In this document: piece after piece, positions 33,842 through 41,707 of the stretch
How the letters are laid out: every line of letters starts with the position of its first letter
How positions within the stretch are numbered: the stretch's first letter is position 1
NCBI RefSeq assembly: GCF_001642995.1
Contig: NZ_LOHS01000097.1
Span: forward strand, 29,594 to 93,593
Source of the DNA: Streptomyces jeddahensis
GTDB taxonomy: Bacteria > Actinomycetota > Actinomycetes > Streptomycetales > Streptomycetaceae
Direction: 5' to 3'
DNA length: 64,000 nucleotides
Notes under the pieces: generated by a model
Told to the model about the DNA's origin: nothing
The model's input: the letters and a program-made list of their open reading frames with translations, nothing else
Databases searched by the model: none
Position numbers and translations under genes: made by a program

Positions 33842-33885
33842 GTTCACCGACTGGTTACGCACTGTTGACCCATGTTTACCTGCAG
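33842..33885 (+). promoter_or_regulatory. Four-unit PHO box (PhoP site) upstream of the glpQ1-like gene
   Basis: Four consecutive 11-base units, GTTCACCGACT, GGTTACGCACT, GTTGACCCATG and TTTACCTGCAG, match the PhoP direct-repeat pattern (7 conserved + 4 variable). They lie in a 342-base gene-free region (33760-34101) that otherwise shows only AT-poor promoter-like DNA. The repeats read toward the phosphodiesterase gene, whose ATG is 217 bases away. Confidence 0.75.
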
Positions 33886-34101
33886 TGGAGCGCCGTTGCA
33901 CGGCCGACATCCCGTCGTCACGGTGTGACGGACATCGCGGCTTCTCCCTCCGCCGCCCGCCCCTTCGTCAACTGCCCACCCTCATACGACATCCAGCGTC
34001 ACCCGTGTGTTCCGTCCAAGGTCTCCCACCCGTCACTTGAGGACACCTACGATCGGTCCCGCTTTGACAGGTGCAGAGCACCACAACGGGAGGAGCGCTC
34101 A

Positions 34102-35280
34102 ATGGCGACGCAGCGGACGCAGGGGTCTCAGGAGCAGGGGCCGGGCACGGGCCCCGGCCGGCGTGCCCTGCTGGGGGCCGCGGTCCTCGGCGCGGGCGGG
34201 GCCGTCGTCGGACTGCCCGGCACGGCTGCCGCCGCCGAGCAGTACGGCGGGAGGGGCTACAAGGACCTCCCGGTGCCCACCGTCATCGCGCACCGCGGCG
34301 CCAGCGGCTACCGCCCGGAGCACACCTTCGGCTCGTACGAGCTGGCCCTCGACATGGGGGCGCACGTCGTCGAGGCGGGCGACCTGGTGCCCACCAAGGA
34401 CGGCCACCTCGTCTGCCGTCACGAGCCGGAGATCGGCGGGACCACGGACGTCGCGGACCACCCCGAGTTCGCCGACCGCAAGACCACCAAGGTCCTCGAC
34501 GGGGTGTCCACCACGGGCTGGTTCACCGAGGACTTCACGCTCGCCGAGCTGAAGACCCTGCGCGCCAAGGAACGCATCCCGGCCAACCGCCCGCACAACA
34601 CCCTCTACAACGGCCGCTGGGAGATCCCCACCTTCGAAGAGGTGCTCCAGTGGCAGGACGAGCAGACCCGCAAGCGCGGCCGCCAGGTCTGGATCTACCC
34701 CGAGCTCAAGCACCCCACCTACTTCCGCAAGCTGGGTCTCGGCCTGGAGGAGCGGGTCGCCAGGCTGCTGCGCCGGTACGGCAAGGACAGGAGGAACGCG
34801 CCGGTCATCCTCCAGTCCTTCGAGCCGAGCAGCATCCAGCGCCTGGACAAGCTCGTCGACAACCCGCTCGTCGTGCTGCTGTCCAGCGCGAACAGCCGCC
34901 CCTGGGACTTCGTCGAGGCGGGCGACCCGCGCACCGTCGCCGACCTGGTCAAGCCCGAGGGGCTGAAGTGGATCGCCTCCTACGCCCAGGGCATCGGCCC
35001 GACCCTCGACCTGGTCATCCCGAGGGACGCGACCGGCAAGCTCACCACGCCGACCACTCTGGTCGCGGACGCGCACGCGGAGGGGCTGATCCTCCACCCG
35101 TACACGATGCGCAACGAGAACCCCTTCCTGCCCGCGGACTTCAGGAAGGGCACGGACGCGGACGCCTACGGCGACGCCTTCGGTGCCTTCAAGACCTACT
35201 TCGCCACGGGCATCGACGGGATCTTCACCGACAACACGGACACCGGGCTGCTGGCGCACGCCGACTTCGTCAACGGCTGA
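34102..35280 (+). CDS. glpQ1: Secreted glycerophosphodiester phosphodiesterase (GlpQ1-like)
   Basis: Hydrolyses glycerophosphodiesters to glycerol-3-phosphate to scavenge phosphate outside the cell. The 392 residues have a Tat signal (GRRALLGAAVLGAGGAVVG, RR at 20-21) and the GDPD motif HRGASGYRPEHT (His64) with VPTKDGHLVCRHE as the metal and catalytic segment. YPELKHPTYF and GIDGIFTDNTDTG complete the barrel. ATG 34102 follows GGGAGGAGCGC. The PHO box at 33842 suggests phosphate-starvation control through PhoP. I recall S. coelicolor glpQ1 as a PhoP-regulated orthologue in the same neighbourhood. Confidence 0.9.
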   Translation: MATQRTQGSQEQGPGTGPGRRALLGAAVLGAGGAVVGLPGTAAAAEQYGGRGYKDLPVPTVIAHRGASGYRPEHTFGSYELALDMGAHVVEAGDLVPTKDGHLVCRHEPEIGGTTDVADHPEFADRKTTKVLDGVSTTGWFTEDFTLAELKTLRAKERIPANRPHNTLYNGRWEIPTFEEVLQWQDEQTRKRGRQVWIYPELKHPTYFRKLGLGLEERVARLLRRYGKDRRNAPVILQSFEPSSIQRLDKLVDNPLVVLLSSANSRPWDFVEAGDPRTVADLVKPEGLKWIASYAQGIGPTLDLVIPRDATGKLTTPTTLVADAHAEGLILHPYTMRNENPFLPADFRKGTDADAYGDAFGAFKTYFATGIDGIFTDNTDTGLLAHADFVNG

Positions 35281-35307
35281 ACCCCTCGCCCCGGATGGGG
35301 TGACAGA

Positions 35308-35341
35308 CGCCCGCCCCGGCAACCTCCTGCCGGGGCGGGCG
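35308..35341 (+). terminator. Terminator after the glpQ1-like gene
   Basis: Perfect 13-base arms (CGCCCGCCCCGGC and complement) around an 8-base loop, 27 bases after the stop codon and 14 before the next gene. Confidence 0.8.
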
Positions 35342-35354
35342 CGTTCTGAGCGAC

Positions 35355-35876
35355 GTGATCCCCGGACCGCCGTACGACATGGTCGGCGCCCTGCGCGCCC
35401 TGCTCGTCGCCGAGGCATCGGCGGAGGCTGGTGCCGGCACCGAGCCCGGCGACCTCGAACAGGCCGTGTGGCTGCGCCTGCTGGAGCACGTGCGCAGCGA
35501 GGGCATGCCCAGGAACCCCGCGTCCTGGCTGGCCGACGCGGTCCGCGCAGAGGCGCGTCGGCTCCGGCGCGCGACCCGGCGCGAACTCCCGTACACCGCC
35601 GAGCCGGCCGACGACACGGGCCCCGGCCCCGAACACCTGGCACTGACCGCCGCCCGGCGCCGGGCCCTGCAGGCAGCGATGCGGGGACTGTCCGGCCGCT
35701 GCGCGCGACTGGTCGCGGCGCTGCTGTCACCCCAGGACCTCACCTACCGGGAGATAGCGGCCGAGTTGGGTATCTCACAGGGCAGTCTTGGCCCGGAACG
35801 TTCCCGATGTCTGGGATGTCTGCGCAGATTGCTCGCGGCGGAGGTTGCAGCTCACGGCGCTCAGGGAAAAGAGTGA
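35355..35876 (+). CDS. Sigma-70 family (ECF-like) sigma factor, small form
   Basis: The 173 residues contain a region-2-like helix set (AVWLRLLEHVRSEGMPRNPASWLADAVRAEARRLRRATRRE) and a region-4 helix-turn-helix (LTYREIAAELGISQGSLGPERSRCLGCLRRLL). A conventional promoter -10 recognition region is weak. GTG 35355 is the start used; ATG 35379 in frame is possible. Such short sigma-like proteins are common in Streptomyces near the glpQ1 locus. No anti-sigma gene is adjacent. Confidence 0.7.
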   Translation: MIPGPPYDMVGALRALLVAEASAEAGAGTEPGDLEQAVWLRLLEHVRSEGMPRNPASWLADAVRAEARRLRRATRRELPYTAEPADDTGPGPEHLALTAARRRALQAAMRGLSGRCARLVAALLSPQDLTYREIAAELGISQGSLGPERSRCLGCLRRLLAAEVAAHGAQGKE

Positions 35877-35916
35877 GGGACAACCGGCGGAGCAGGTGAG
35901 CGGGAGGCATGCACAC

Positions 35917-36420
35917 ATGGGCATGAGTGTGACCATCTCGGAGGCGACCGAGCAGGACGCCGAACAGATCCTCAAACTGCAGTACCTGTGCTACCAGAGC
36001 GAGGCCGAGCTGTACGGCGACTACTCCATCGAGCCGCTCACCCAGCCCCTCGACTCCGTCAAGGCCGAACTGCGCGACGGCACCGTGCTGGTGGCACGGC
36101 TCGGCGACGAGGTGGTGGCCTCGGTGCGCGCCACCGTGAAGTCCGACGGCACGGCGCGCATCGACAAGCTGATCGTCCATCCGCGGATGCAGCGGCACGG
36201 CCTGGGCGGGCGGTTGCTGAACGCCATAGAGGAACGGCTCGCCGCGGACGGCACCGCGCGGCGCTTCGAGCTCTTCACCGGCCACCGCAGCGAGGGGAAC
36301 CTGCGGCTGTACCGCAAGCACGGATACGCCCTCGTCGGCACCGAACGCGTCCATGACCGGCTCACGATGGTGACCTTGTCCAAGGACGCCGAGGTGAACG
36401 CCTTCGTCGCCAGCGCCTGA
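35917..36420 (+). CDS. GNAT-family N-acetyltransferase
   Basis: A 167-residue acetyltransferase: TISEATEQDAEQILKLQYLCYQSEAELYGDY opens the fold, IDKLIVHPRMQRHGLGGRLLNAIE carries the acetyl-CoA-binding motif A, and GNLRLYRKHGYALVG is the C-terminal motif B. ATG 35917 is supported by GGGAGG 10 bases upstream. It is downstream of the sigma-like gene with 40 bases between, possibly the same transcript. Target unknown. Confidence 0.88.
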   Translation: MGMSVTISEATEQDAEQILKLQYLCYQSEAELYGDYSIEPLTQPLDSVKAELRDGTVLVARLGDEVVASVRATVKSDGTARIDKLIVHPRMQRHGLGGRLLNAIEERLAADGTARRFELFTGHRSEGNLRLYRKHGYALVGTERVHDRLTMVTLSKDAEVNAFVASA

Positions 36421-36444
36421 TAGCTCGTTACGTTCGATGACACT

Positions 36445-36474
36445 CGGGCCGGGTTCCTCCGGGAGCCCGGCCCG
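36445..36474. terminator. Bidirectional hairpin between convergent genes
   Basis: Nine-base arms (CGGGCCGGG and CCCGGCCCG) with an inner partial stem lie between the GNAT gene and the convergent membrane protein gene. Confidence 0.65.
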
Positions 36475-36494
36475 CTGTCGCTGAACGCCGAGGG

Positions 36495-36947
36495 TCAGAT
36501 TTCGGCGGCCGCGGTCCCGCGGGCCCGGCGCAGCCAGAACATCGCGGTCACCGGCAGGAGCACCGGGATGAAGAGATAGCCCATGCCGTAGTCCGACCAG
36601 ACCGTGGCGTCCGGGAAGGCGGAGGGCTCCACCAGCGTCCACGTCCCCACGATCAGCACGCCCGCGAGCTCGGCGGCGCAGCACACCAGCGCCGCCCTGC
36701 GGGCCCTCTCCCCGCCGCGCACCAGCGAGTACGTGATGAAGCCGTACACGACGCCCGCGATCGCGGACAGTGAGTAGGCGAGCGGGGCGTGGTCGAACTC
36801 GGTCGCGATCTGGACGATCGAGCGCGACACCGCGCCGACCACCATCACGCCGTACAGCCACACCAGCAGCATGCCCGGGCCGCTGATCAGCCGGGTGCGG
36901 GGCTTGCGGCCGTCCGTCGCGGTCCCGTTCTCCTCGGACACGGCCAC
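36495..36947 (-). CDS. Integral membrane protein, unknown function
   Basis: The 150 residues start at GTG 36947 behind GGGGAGGCTGAG. After a polar N-terminus (about 22 residues), four hydrophobic segments follow: MLLVWLYGVMVVGAV, a central APLAYSLSAIAGVVYGFITYSLV, AALVCCAAELAGVLIVGTW and YLFIPVLLPVTAMFWLRRA. No catalytic motif is visible. It follows the 119-residue membrane gene directly (one base between), so the two probably form a unit. Confidence 0.7.
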   Translation of the reverse strand: MAVSEENGTATDGRKPRTRLISGPGMLLVWLYGVMVVGAVSRSIVQIATEFDHAPLAYSLSAIAGVVYGFITYSLVRGGERARRAALVCCAAELAGVLIVGTWTLVEPSAFPDATVWSDYGMGYLFIPVLLPVTAMFWLRRARGTAAAEI

Positions 36948-36948
36948 C

Positions 36949-37308
36949 TCAGCCTCCCCAGATGTCGTAGAGCCGCACCTCGAGCACGGCCAGGACCACG
37001 CCGCCCGCGGCGACCGTCACCGAACCCCAGCGGGTGCGCTCCGCCAGCGACATGAAACCCACCGCCGGAACGCAGGCGAAGGCACCCAGCAGATACCCCA
37101 CGAAGATCACCGTGCCCTGCTCCGGCTTCTCACCGCGCGCCAGCTGGACGATGCCCACGACCAGCTGGACGAGGGCGAGCAGCGACACCACGGCCATGCC
37201 GATGAAGTGCCAGTCCTTGGTCGGCTGATCGCGATAGGCGGCGAAACCGCACCAGGCGGCCAGCGCGAGCGCGGCGACGCTGGTCGCGACCGTCAGGGCA
37301 TCAAGCAT
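36949..37308 (-). CDS. Small integral membrane protein, unknown function
   Basis: The 119 residues contain about four transmembrane segments: ALTVATSVAALALAAWCGFA, GMAVVSLLALVQLVVGIVQL, TVIFVGYLLGAFACVPAVGF and VTVAAGGVVLAVLEV. It starts at ATG 37308. The next gene begins one base after its stop. The pair is conserved in Streptomyces as far as I recall, but its role is unknown. It is divergent from the met leader region. Confidence 0.7.
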   Translation of the reverse strand: MLDALTVATSVAALALAAWCGFAAYRDQPTKDWHFIGMAVVSLLALVQLVVGIVQLARGEKPEQGTVIFVGYLLGAFACVPAVGFMSLAERTRWGSVTVAAGGVVLAVLEVRLYDIWGG

Positions 37309-37609
37309 GCTGAGACCCTAATACGGGCGGAAGGACCCGGGTCGTTCGGCCCCGGTGCCCGGCCGCTCCGCAGCACGGCCGTTCGTCCCTTACAGCAGGG
37401 ACGACGGTCCCGGCCGCCGTGGCATTGGCCACAGCACGGGGCCCTCCAGGACGGGTTGGGAACTTCTCCGGCGAATGATCTTCCGGCCTGTCCATGCAGG
37501 TCATACGCGGGACTGGGGGGAACGTGGCCTGGCTGTGCGGCGTCCACGGGTGTCCGCTATTCGGACAGCGGATGGCTGGGGCCGACCCGACGTCTGCTTT
37601 ACTTGGTGC
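37309..37609. other. Gene-free region before the met leader
   Basis: No coding frame is convincing here. A palindrome (TGTCCG-N5-CGGACA) lies at 37551-37567. No riboswitch could be recognised by eye. Confidence 0.5.
37551..37567. promoter_or_regulatory. Palindrome TGTCCG-N5-CGGACA upstream of the met leader
   Basis: Perfect six-base arms with a 5-base spacer, about 45 bases before the leader ATG. A TetR- or MarR-type regulator could bind here, but no regulator gene is adjacent. Confidence 0.4.
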
Positions 37610-37696
37610 ATGACCACGACGAGCTACCGCGTATCCGCGACCGAGGCGATCACGACGCCCGGTGCTCGTTGTATGTGTCGAATGTGCGCCTTCTGA
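37610..37696 (+). CDS. Cys/Met-rich leader peptide upstream of metNIQ
   Basis: A 28-codon reading frame begins at ATG 37610 and ends GARCMCRMCAF: three Cys and two Met in the last eight residues, with the clustered codons just before the stop. This is the pattern of ribosome-mediated attenuation peptides, and actinobacterial cysteine-rich leaders are known upstream of sulfur genes. No ribosome site precedes it; translation may be leaderless. It lies 249 bases before metN. A CTCGC/GCGAG hairpin follows at 37720-37737. A shortage of charged cysteinyl- or methionyl-tRNA would stall ribosomes here and switch metNIQ expression, which is inference. Confidence 0.65.
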   Translation: MTTTSYRVSATEAITTPGARCMCRMCAF

Positions 37697-37944
37697 GGGC
37701 CCCAGCACTGCCGTAGAGCCTCGCGCCCCGAAGCGAGACTGCCAGCCATGTCCGTAGGTGACCGCACACGCTGATCTGCACAACCTGACAGCAGCCTGCC
37801 CACCACGCACGGACTGAGCCTGCCCCGCGCACACGCTTCTCCCCGGTTCCATCGCCATCCGCGAGAACCGTGCCGCGTTCCGACCATGCATGCCCCGTGC
37901 CGGCCGCCATCCGCGCCGCGCACTCGACAGTGACGGAAACACAC

Positions 37945-38997
37945 GTGATCACCACATCGGGCCTCACGAAAATTTACCGGGCTCACCGCTCGCGCGGTCG
38001 CGAGGTGACCGCCCTCGACGGCGTCGACCTCCACGTCCGCGAAGGCGAGGTGTACGGCGTCATCGGCCAGAGCGGCGCCGGAAAGTCCTCGCTCATCCGC
38101 TGCATCAACCTCCTGGAGCGCCCCACCTCCGGCACCGTGACCGTCGCCGGACAGGACCTCACCGCCCTGGCCGGACGCGGCCCGCGCGCCGGCAAGGAGC
38201 TCCGCGAGGCACGCAGCCGCATCGGCATGGTCTTCCAGCACTTCAACCTGCTGTCCTCGCGCACCGTCCAGTCCAACGTCGAGCTGCCGCTCGAGATCCT
38301 CGGCGTCTCCGGCAAGGAGCGCTCCCGCAAGGCCCTCGAACTCCTCGACCTGGTCGGCCTCTCAGACAAGGCGAAGGCCTACCCGGCCCAGCTCTCCGGC
38401 GGCCAGAAGCAGCGCGTCGGCATCGCCCGCGCTCTCGCCGGCGACCCGAAGGTGCTGCTCTCGGACGAGGCGACGAGCGCCCTCGACCCCGAGACCACCC
38501 GCTCCATCCTCCAGCTGCTGCGCGACCTGAACCGGCAGCTCGGCCTCACGGTGCTGCTCATCACGCACGAGATGGACGTCGTCAAGTCCATCTGCGACTC
38601 GGCCGCGCTCATGGAGAAGGGCCGGATCGTCGAGTCCGGCACCGTCAGCGAGCTGCTCGCCACGCCCGGCTCGGAGTTGGCCGCGGCCCTCTTCCCGGTG
38701 AGCGGCGACGCCACCGGAGACGACCGCACCGTCGTCGACGTCACCTTCCACGGCGAGGCCGCGACCCAGCCTGTGATCTCGCAGCTCTCCCGCACGTACA
38801 ACATCGACATCTCGATCCTCGGCGCCGCGATGGACACCGTCGCGGGCAAGCAGGTCGGCCGGATGCGCATCGAACTGCCCGGCCGCTACGAGGAGAACGT
38901 CGTGCCGATCGGCTTCCTGCGCGAACAGGGCCTGCAGATCGACATCCTCGACAAAGCCGCCCAGGAGCCCCTGCTGCTGAAGGAAGGTGCCAAGTGA
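37945..38997 (+). CDS. metN: Methionine ABC transporter, ATP-binding protein
   Basis: Energises D/L-methionine uptake. The 350 residues carry Walker A GQSGAGKSS, signature LSGGQKQRVGIARAL, Walker B VLLSDEATSALDPE and the switch histidine in LLITHEMD. The C-terminal NIL domain (about 270-350), DVTFHGEAATQPVISQLSRTYN, is the methionine-sensing regulatory domain that inhibits transport when cell methionine is high. GTG 37945 gives the start VITTSG; an alternative GTG lies at 37930. It overlaps metI by four bases. Confidence 0.95.
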   Translation: MITTSGLTKIYRAHRSRGREVTALDGVDLHVREGEVYGVIGQSGAGKSSLIRCINLLERPTSGTVTVAGQDLTALAGRGPRAGKELREARSRIGMVFQHFNLLSSRTVQSNVELPLEILGVSGKERSRKALELLDLVGLSDKAKAYPAQLSGGQKQRVGIARALAGDPKVLLSDEATSALDPETTRSILQLLRDLNRQLGLTVLLITHEMDVVKSICDSAALMEKGRIVESGTVSELLATPGSELAAALFPVSGDATGDDRTVVDVTFHGEAATQPVISQLSRTYNIDISILGAAMDTVAGKQVGRMRIELPGRYEENVVPIGFLREQGLQIDILDKAAQEPLLLKEGAK

Positions 38998-39737
38998 CCT
39001 GGTCCGAGATGCAGCCGCTGCTGTCGCAGGCGTGTTGGGACACCCTCTACATGGTCGGCTGGTCGACGCTCATCGCGATCGTCGGCGGTCTACCGCTCGG
39101 CATCCTGCTGGTCCTCACGGACAAGGGCGGGCTGCTGCAGAACGTCGTCGTCAACAAGGTCCTTGGGCAGATCGTGAACATCGTCCGCTCCCTGCCGTTC
39201 CTCATCCTGATGGTGGCGCTGATGAGCTTCACGCGTTGGGTCACCGGGACGACCATCGGGCGCGAGGCCGCCATCGTGCCGCTCGCGATCGGCGCGATCC
39301 CCTTCTTCGCGCGTCTGGTCGAGATGTCCGTCCGCGAGGTGGACGGCGGGCTGGTCGAGGCCGTGCAGTCCATGGGCGGCAGCACCTGGACGGTCGTACG
39401 CAGCGTCCTCGTGCCCGAGTCCCTCCCGTCGCTGATCTCCGGCGCCACCACGACGGTCATCGCGCTCATCGGCTACTCCGCCATGGCGGGCACCGTCGGC
39501 GCGGGCGGCCTCGGCGACATCGCCATCCGCTACGGCTACCAGCGCTTCGAGACCGGCCTGATGTGGGCCACCGTGGCTGTCCTGGTCGTCGTCATCTCCG
39601 TCCTGCAGTTCGGCGGCGACTTCGCCGCGCGCACGCTGCACCGCCGCCGCGGGAAGGCCGGTCCCCTGCTCCTCTTCAAGCCGCTGAGCGGGATCTTCCC
39701 CGGCACCATCGCGACCGACGCCGTCAAGAAGAGCTGA
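38994..39737 (+). CDS. metI: Methionine ABC transporter, permease
   Basis: The 247-residue permease begins MTWSEMQPLLSQACWDTLYMVGWSTLIAIVGGLPLG and has about five transmembrane helices. The EAA loop that contacts MetN is visible (DGGLVEAVQSMGGSTWTVVRSVLVPESLPSLISG). Its GTG at 38994 overlaps the metN stop. The N-terminal segment is a usual first helix of MetI. It lies between metN and two metQ genes. Confidence 0.95.
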   Translation: MTWSEMQPLLSQACWDTLYMVGWSTLIAIVGGLPLGILLVLTDKGGLLQNVVVNKVLGQIVNIVRSLPFLILMVALMSFTRWVTGTTIGREAAIVPLAIGAIPFFARLVEMSVREVDGGLVEAVQSMGGSTWTVVRSVLVPESLPSLISGATTTVIALIGYSAMAGTVGAGGLGDIAIRYGYQRFETGLMWATVAVLVVVISVLQFGGDFAARTLHRRRGKAGPLLLFKPLSGIFPGTIATDAVKKS

Positions 39738-39819
39738 TCCCTCTCCGGAACGGCTGACTCCCAGATCTCCCCGCCCACCCACGACGGGGTCGCACCACCC
39801 ATGGAGAAAGGCACTTTTC

Positions 39820-40653
39820 GTGCGTAACACCGCCAAGATCACGACCGCCGTCCTCGCCGCCGGAGCCCTCACCTTCGGGCTCACCGCCTGCGGTTCGGAC
39901 TCCGACTCGGGCGCCAAGGCCGACGCCTCGGAACCCCTGGTCGTCGCCGCCAGCCCGACCCCGCACGCCGAGATCCTGAACTACGTCAAGGACAACCTGG
40001 CGAAGGACGCGGGCCTCGATCTCGAGGTCAAGGAGTTCACCGACTACGTCACGCCGAACACGGCGACCGAGGACGGGTCCGTGGACGCCAACTACTTCCA
40101 GAACCAGCCGTACCTCGACGACTTCAACAAGAAGAACGGCACCCACATCGTGCCCGTCGTGACGGTCCACCTGGAGCCGCTCGGCCTCTACTCGAACAAG
40201 ATCAAGTCGGCCGACGACCTCAAGAGCGGTGCCACCATCGCCGTCCCGAACGACACGGTCAACGAGGCGCGTGCCCTCAAGCTCCTGGACGCCAACGGGA
40301 TCATCACGCTCAAGGACGGCGTGGGCAGCGAAGCGACCCCCAAGGACATCGCCAAGAACCCCAAGAACCTGCAGTTCAAGGAGCTCGAGGCGGCCCAGAC
40401 CCCGCGCTCCCTGGACGACGTCGACGCCGCGGTCGTCAACGGCAACTACGCCATCGAGGCGGACCTCAAGCCGGCCGAGGACGCCCTGGTCCTCGAGTCC
40501 GCGGAGAACAGCCCCTACGGCAACTTCCTCGCCGTCAAGGACGGCAACGAGTCCGACCCGCGCGTGAAGAAGCTCGCCAAGCTGCTCACGTCCGACGAGG
40601 TGCGGAAGTTCATCGAGGACACCTACGACGGCTCCGTCATCCCGTCGTTCTGA
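39820..40653 (+). CDS. metQ: Methionine-binding lipoprotein, copy 1
   Basis: The 277-residue substrate-binding protein carries a signal peptide and lipobox (AGALTFGLTACGS) and the NlpA/MetQ fold: LVVAASPTPHAEILNYVKDNL, EVKEFTDYVTPNTA and VPNDTVNEARALKLL. GTG 39820 follows GGAGAAAGG. It is the first of two tandem MetQ paralogues. Together with metN and metI it completes the importer. Confidence 0.94.
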   Translation: MRNTAKITTAVLAAGALTFGLTACGSDSDSGAKADASEPLVVAASPTPHAEILNYVKDNLAKDAGLDLEVKEFTDYVTPNTATEDGSVDANYFQNQPYLDDFNKKNGTHIVPVVTVHLEPLGLYSNKIKSADDLKSGATIAVPNDTVNEARALKLLDANGIITLKDGVGSEATPKDIAKNPKNLQFKELEAAQTPRSLDDVDAAVVNGNYAIEADLKPAEDALVLESAENSPYGNFLAVKDGNESDPRVKKLAKLLTSDEVRKFIEDTYDGSVIPSF

Positions 40654-40683
40654 CCCGGCCCGAGAAACAGAGGCAGTCACACC

Positions 40684-41514
40684 ATGCGTAAGACAGCCAT
40701 ATCCGCCGCGGCCGCCGGGATCGCCCTGGCCCTGGGCCTGACGGCCTGCGGCTCGGGCTCCTCGTCCGCGGGCGGTGACGACGACGGCACGCTCGTCGTC
40801 GGCGCCACCGCGGTCCCGGCCGGCGAGGTCCTCGCGTACGTCAAGGACAACCTCGCCGAGAAGGCCGGCCTGGACCTGGAGATCAAGGAGTTCACGGACT
40901 ACGTCCTGCCGAACACCGCGCTCAACGAGGGCTCGCTCGACGCCAACCTGTACCAGAACAAGCCGTTCCTGGACGACTTCAACAAGTCCAAGGGCACGGA
41001 CCTGGTCCCCGTCGTGCAGGCGTACCTGCCCCCCATGGGCGTGTACTCCAAGAAGGTCGAGGACGTCGCCGAGCTCCCGGACGGCGCCACCGTCACCGTA
41101 CCCAACGACACCACCAACGAGGGGCGGGCGCTGAAGCTGCTCGCCGCCCAGGGCGTCATCGAGCTCAAGAAGGACGCGGCGACGGACGCATCCCCTGCGG
41201 ACATCGTGTCCAACCCCAAGAAGCTCGTCATCAAGGAGCTGGAGCCGGCCCAGCTGCCCCGCTCCCTCGACGACGTCGGCGCCGCGGTGATCAACAACAA
41301 CTTCGCCCAGGACGCGGGCCTCAGCCCCACCGAGGACGCCATCCACCTGGAGTCCGCGGAGAACAACCCGTACGCCAACATCCTCGCCGTCAAGAAGGGC
41401 GACGAGGACGACCCGCGGGTCGAGAAGCTGGTGAAGCTCCTCAAGTCCTCCGAGGTGAAGAAGTTTATCGAGGACAAGTACCAGGGATCGGTGCTGCCGG
41501 TCGCCGGCGGCTGA
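40684..41514 (+). CDS. metQ: Methionine-binding lipoprotein, copy 2
   Basis: A 276-residue paralogue 30 bases after the first copy, with lipobox GLTACGS and the same order of motifs (LAYVKDNLAEKAGLDLEIKEFTDYV, VPNDTTNEGRALKLL). The two proteins look roughly half identical or more by eye, so this is an old tandem duplication rather than a recent one. The second copy may bind another stereoisomer or a methionine derivative. A strong hairpin follows. Confidence 0.93.
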   Translation: MRKTAISAAAAGIALALGLTACGSGSSSAGGDDDGTLVVGATAVPAGEVLAYVKDNLAEKAGLDLEIKEFTDYVLPNTALNEGSLDANLYQNKPFLDDFNKSKGTDLVPVVQAYLPPMGVYSKKVEDVAELPDGATVTVPNDTTNEGRALKLLAAQGVIELKKDAATDASPADIVSNPKKLVIKELEPAQLPRSLDDVGAAVINNNFAQDAGLSPTEDAIHLESAENNPYANILAVKKGDEDDPRVEKLVKLLKSSEVKKFIEDKYQGSVLPVAGG

Positions 41515-41526
41515 CACCCTTTCGGC

Positions 41527-41568
41527 CACCATGTGGTCCGCTCCTGCACGGGAGCGGACCCCATGGTG
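41527..41568 (+). terminator. Terminator of the metNIQQ operon
   Basis: Eighteen-base arms with one mismatch (inner part GGTCCGCTCC and GGAGCGGACC) around a 6-base loop, starting 12 bases after the second metQ stop. Confidence 0.85.
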
Positions 41569-41605
41569 CAGTTATGCGCCGCGATGCTGCATGCTGGGGC
41601 ACTCA

Positions 41606-41687
41606 ACCAGGGCTTACGGTCAACAGGGCTTGCGGTCCACCGGCCTTATGGCCTGCCGGGCTTATGGTCTACCGGGCCTACGGTTCC
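41606..41687 (+). repeat. Five degenerate tandem repeats of about 16 bases
   Basis: Units built on ACCGGGCTTAYGGTC follow one another: ACCAGGGCTTACGGTC, ACAGGGCTTGCGGTCC, ACCGGCCTTATGGCCT, CCGGGCTTATGGTCT and ACCGGGCCTACGGTTC. The array ends about 20 bases before the GNAT start and could form the promoter or leader of that gene. Confidence 0.7.
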
Positions 41688-41707
41688 TGACGGTTACGGA
41701 GCAGCGC

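Noticed and set aside
37309..37944. SAM riboswitch upstream of metNIQ
   Set aside because: No conserved core of known SAM riboswitches was seen; the leader peptide explains the region better.
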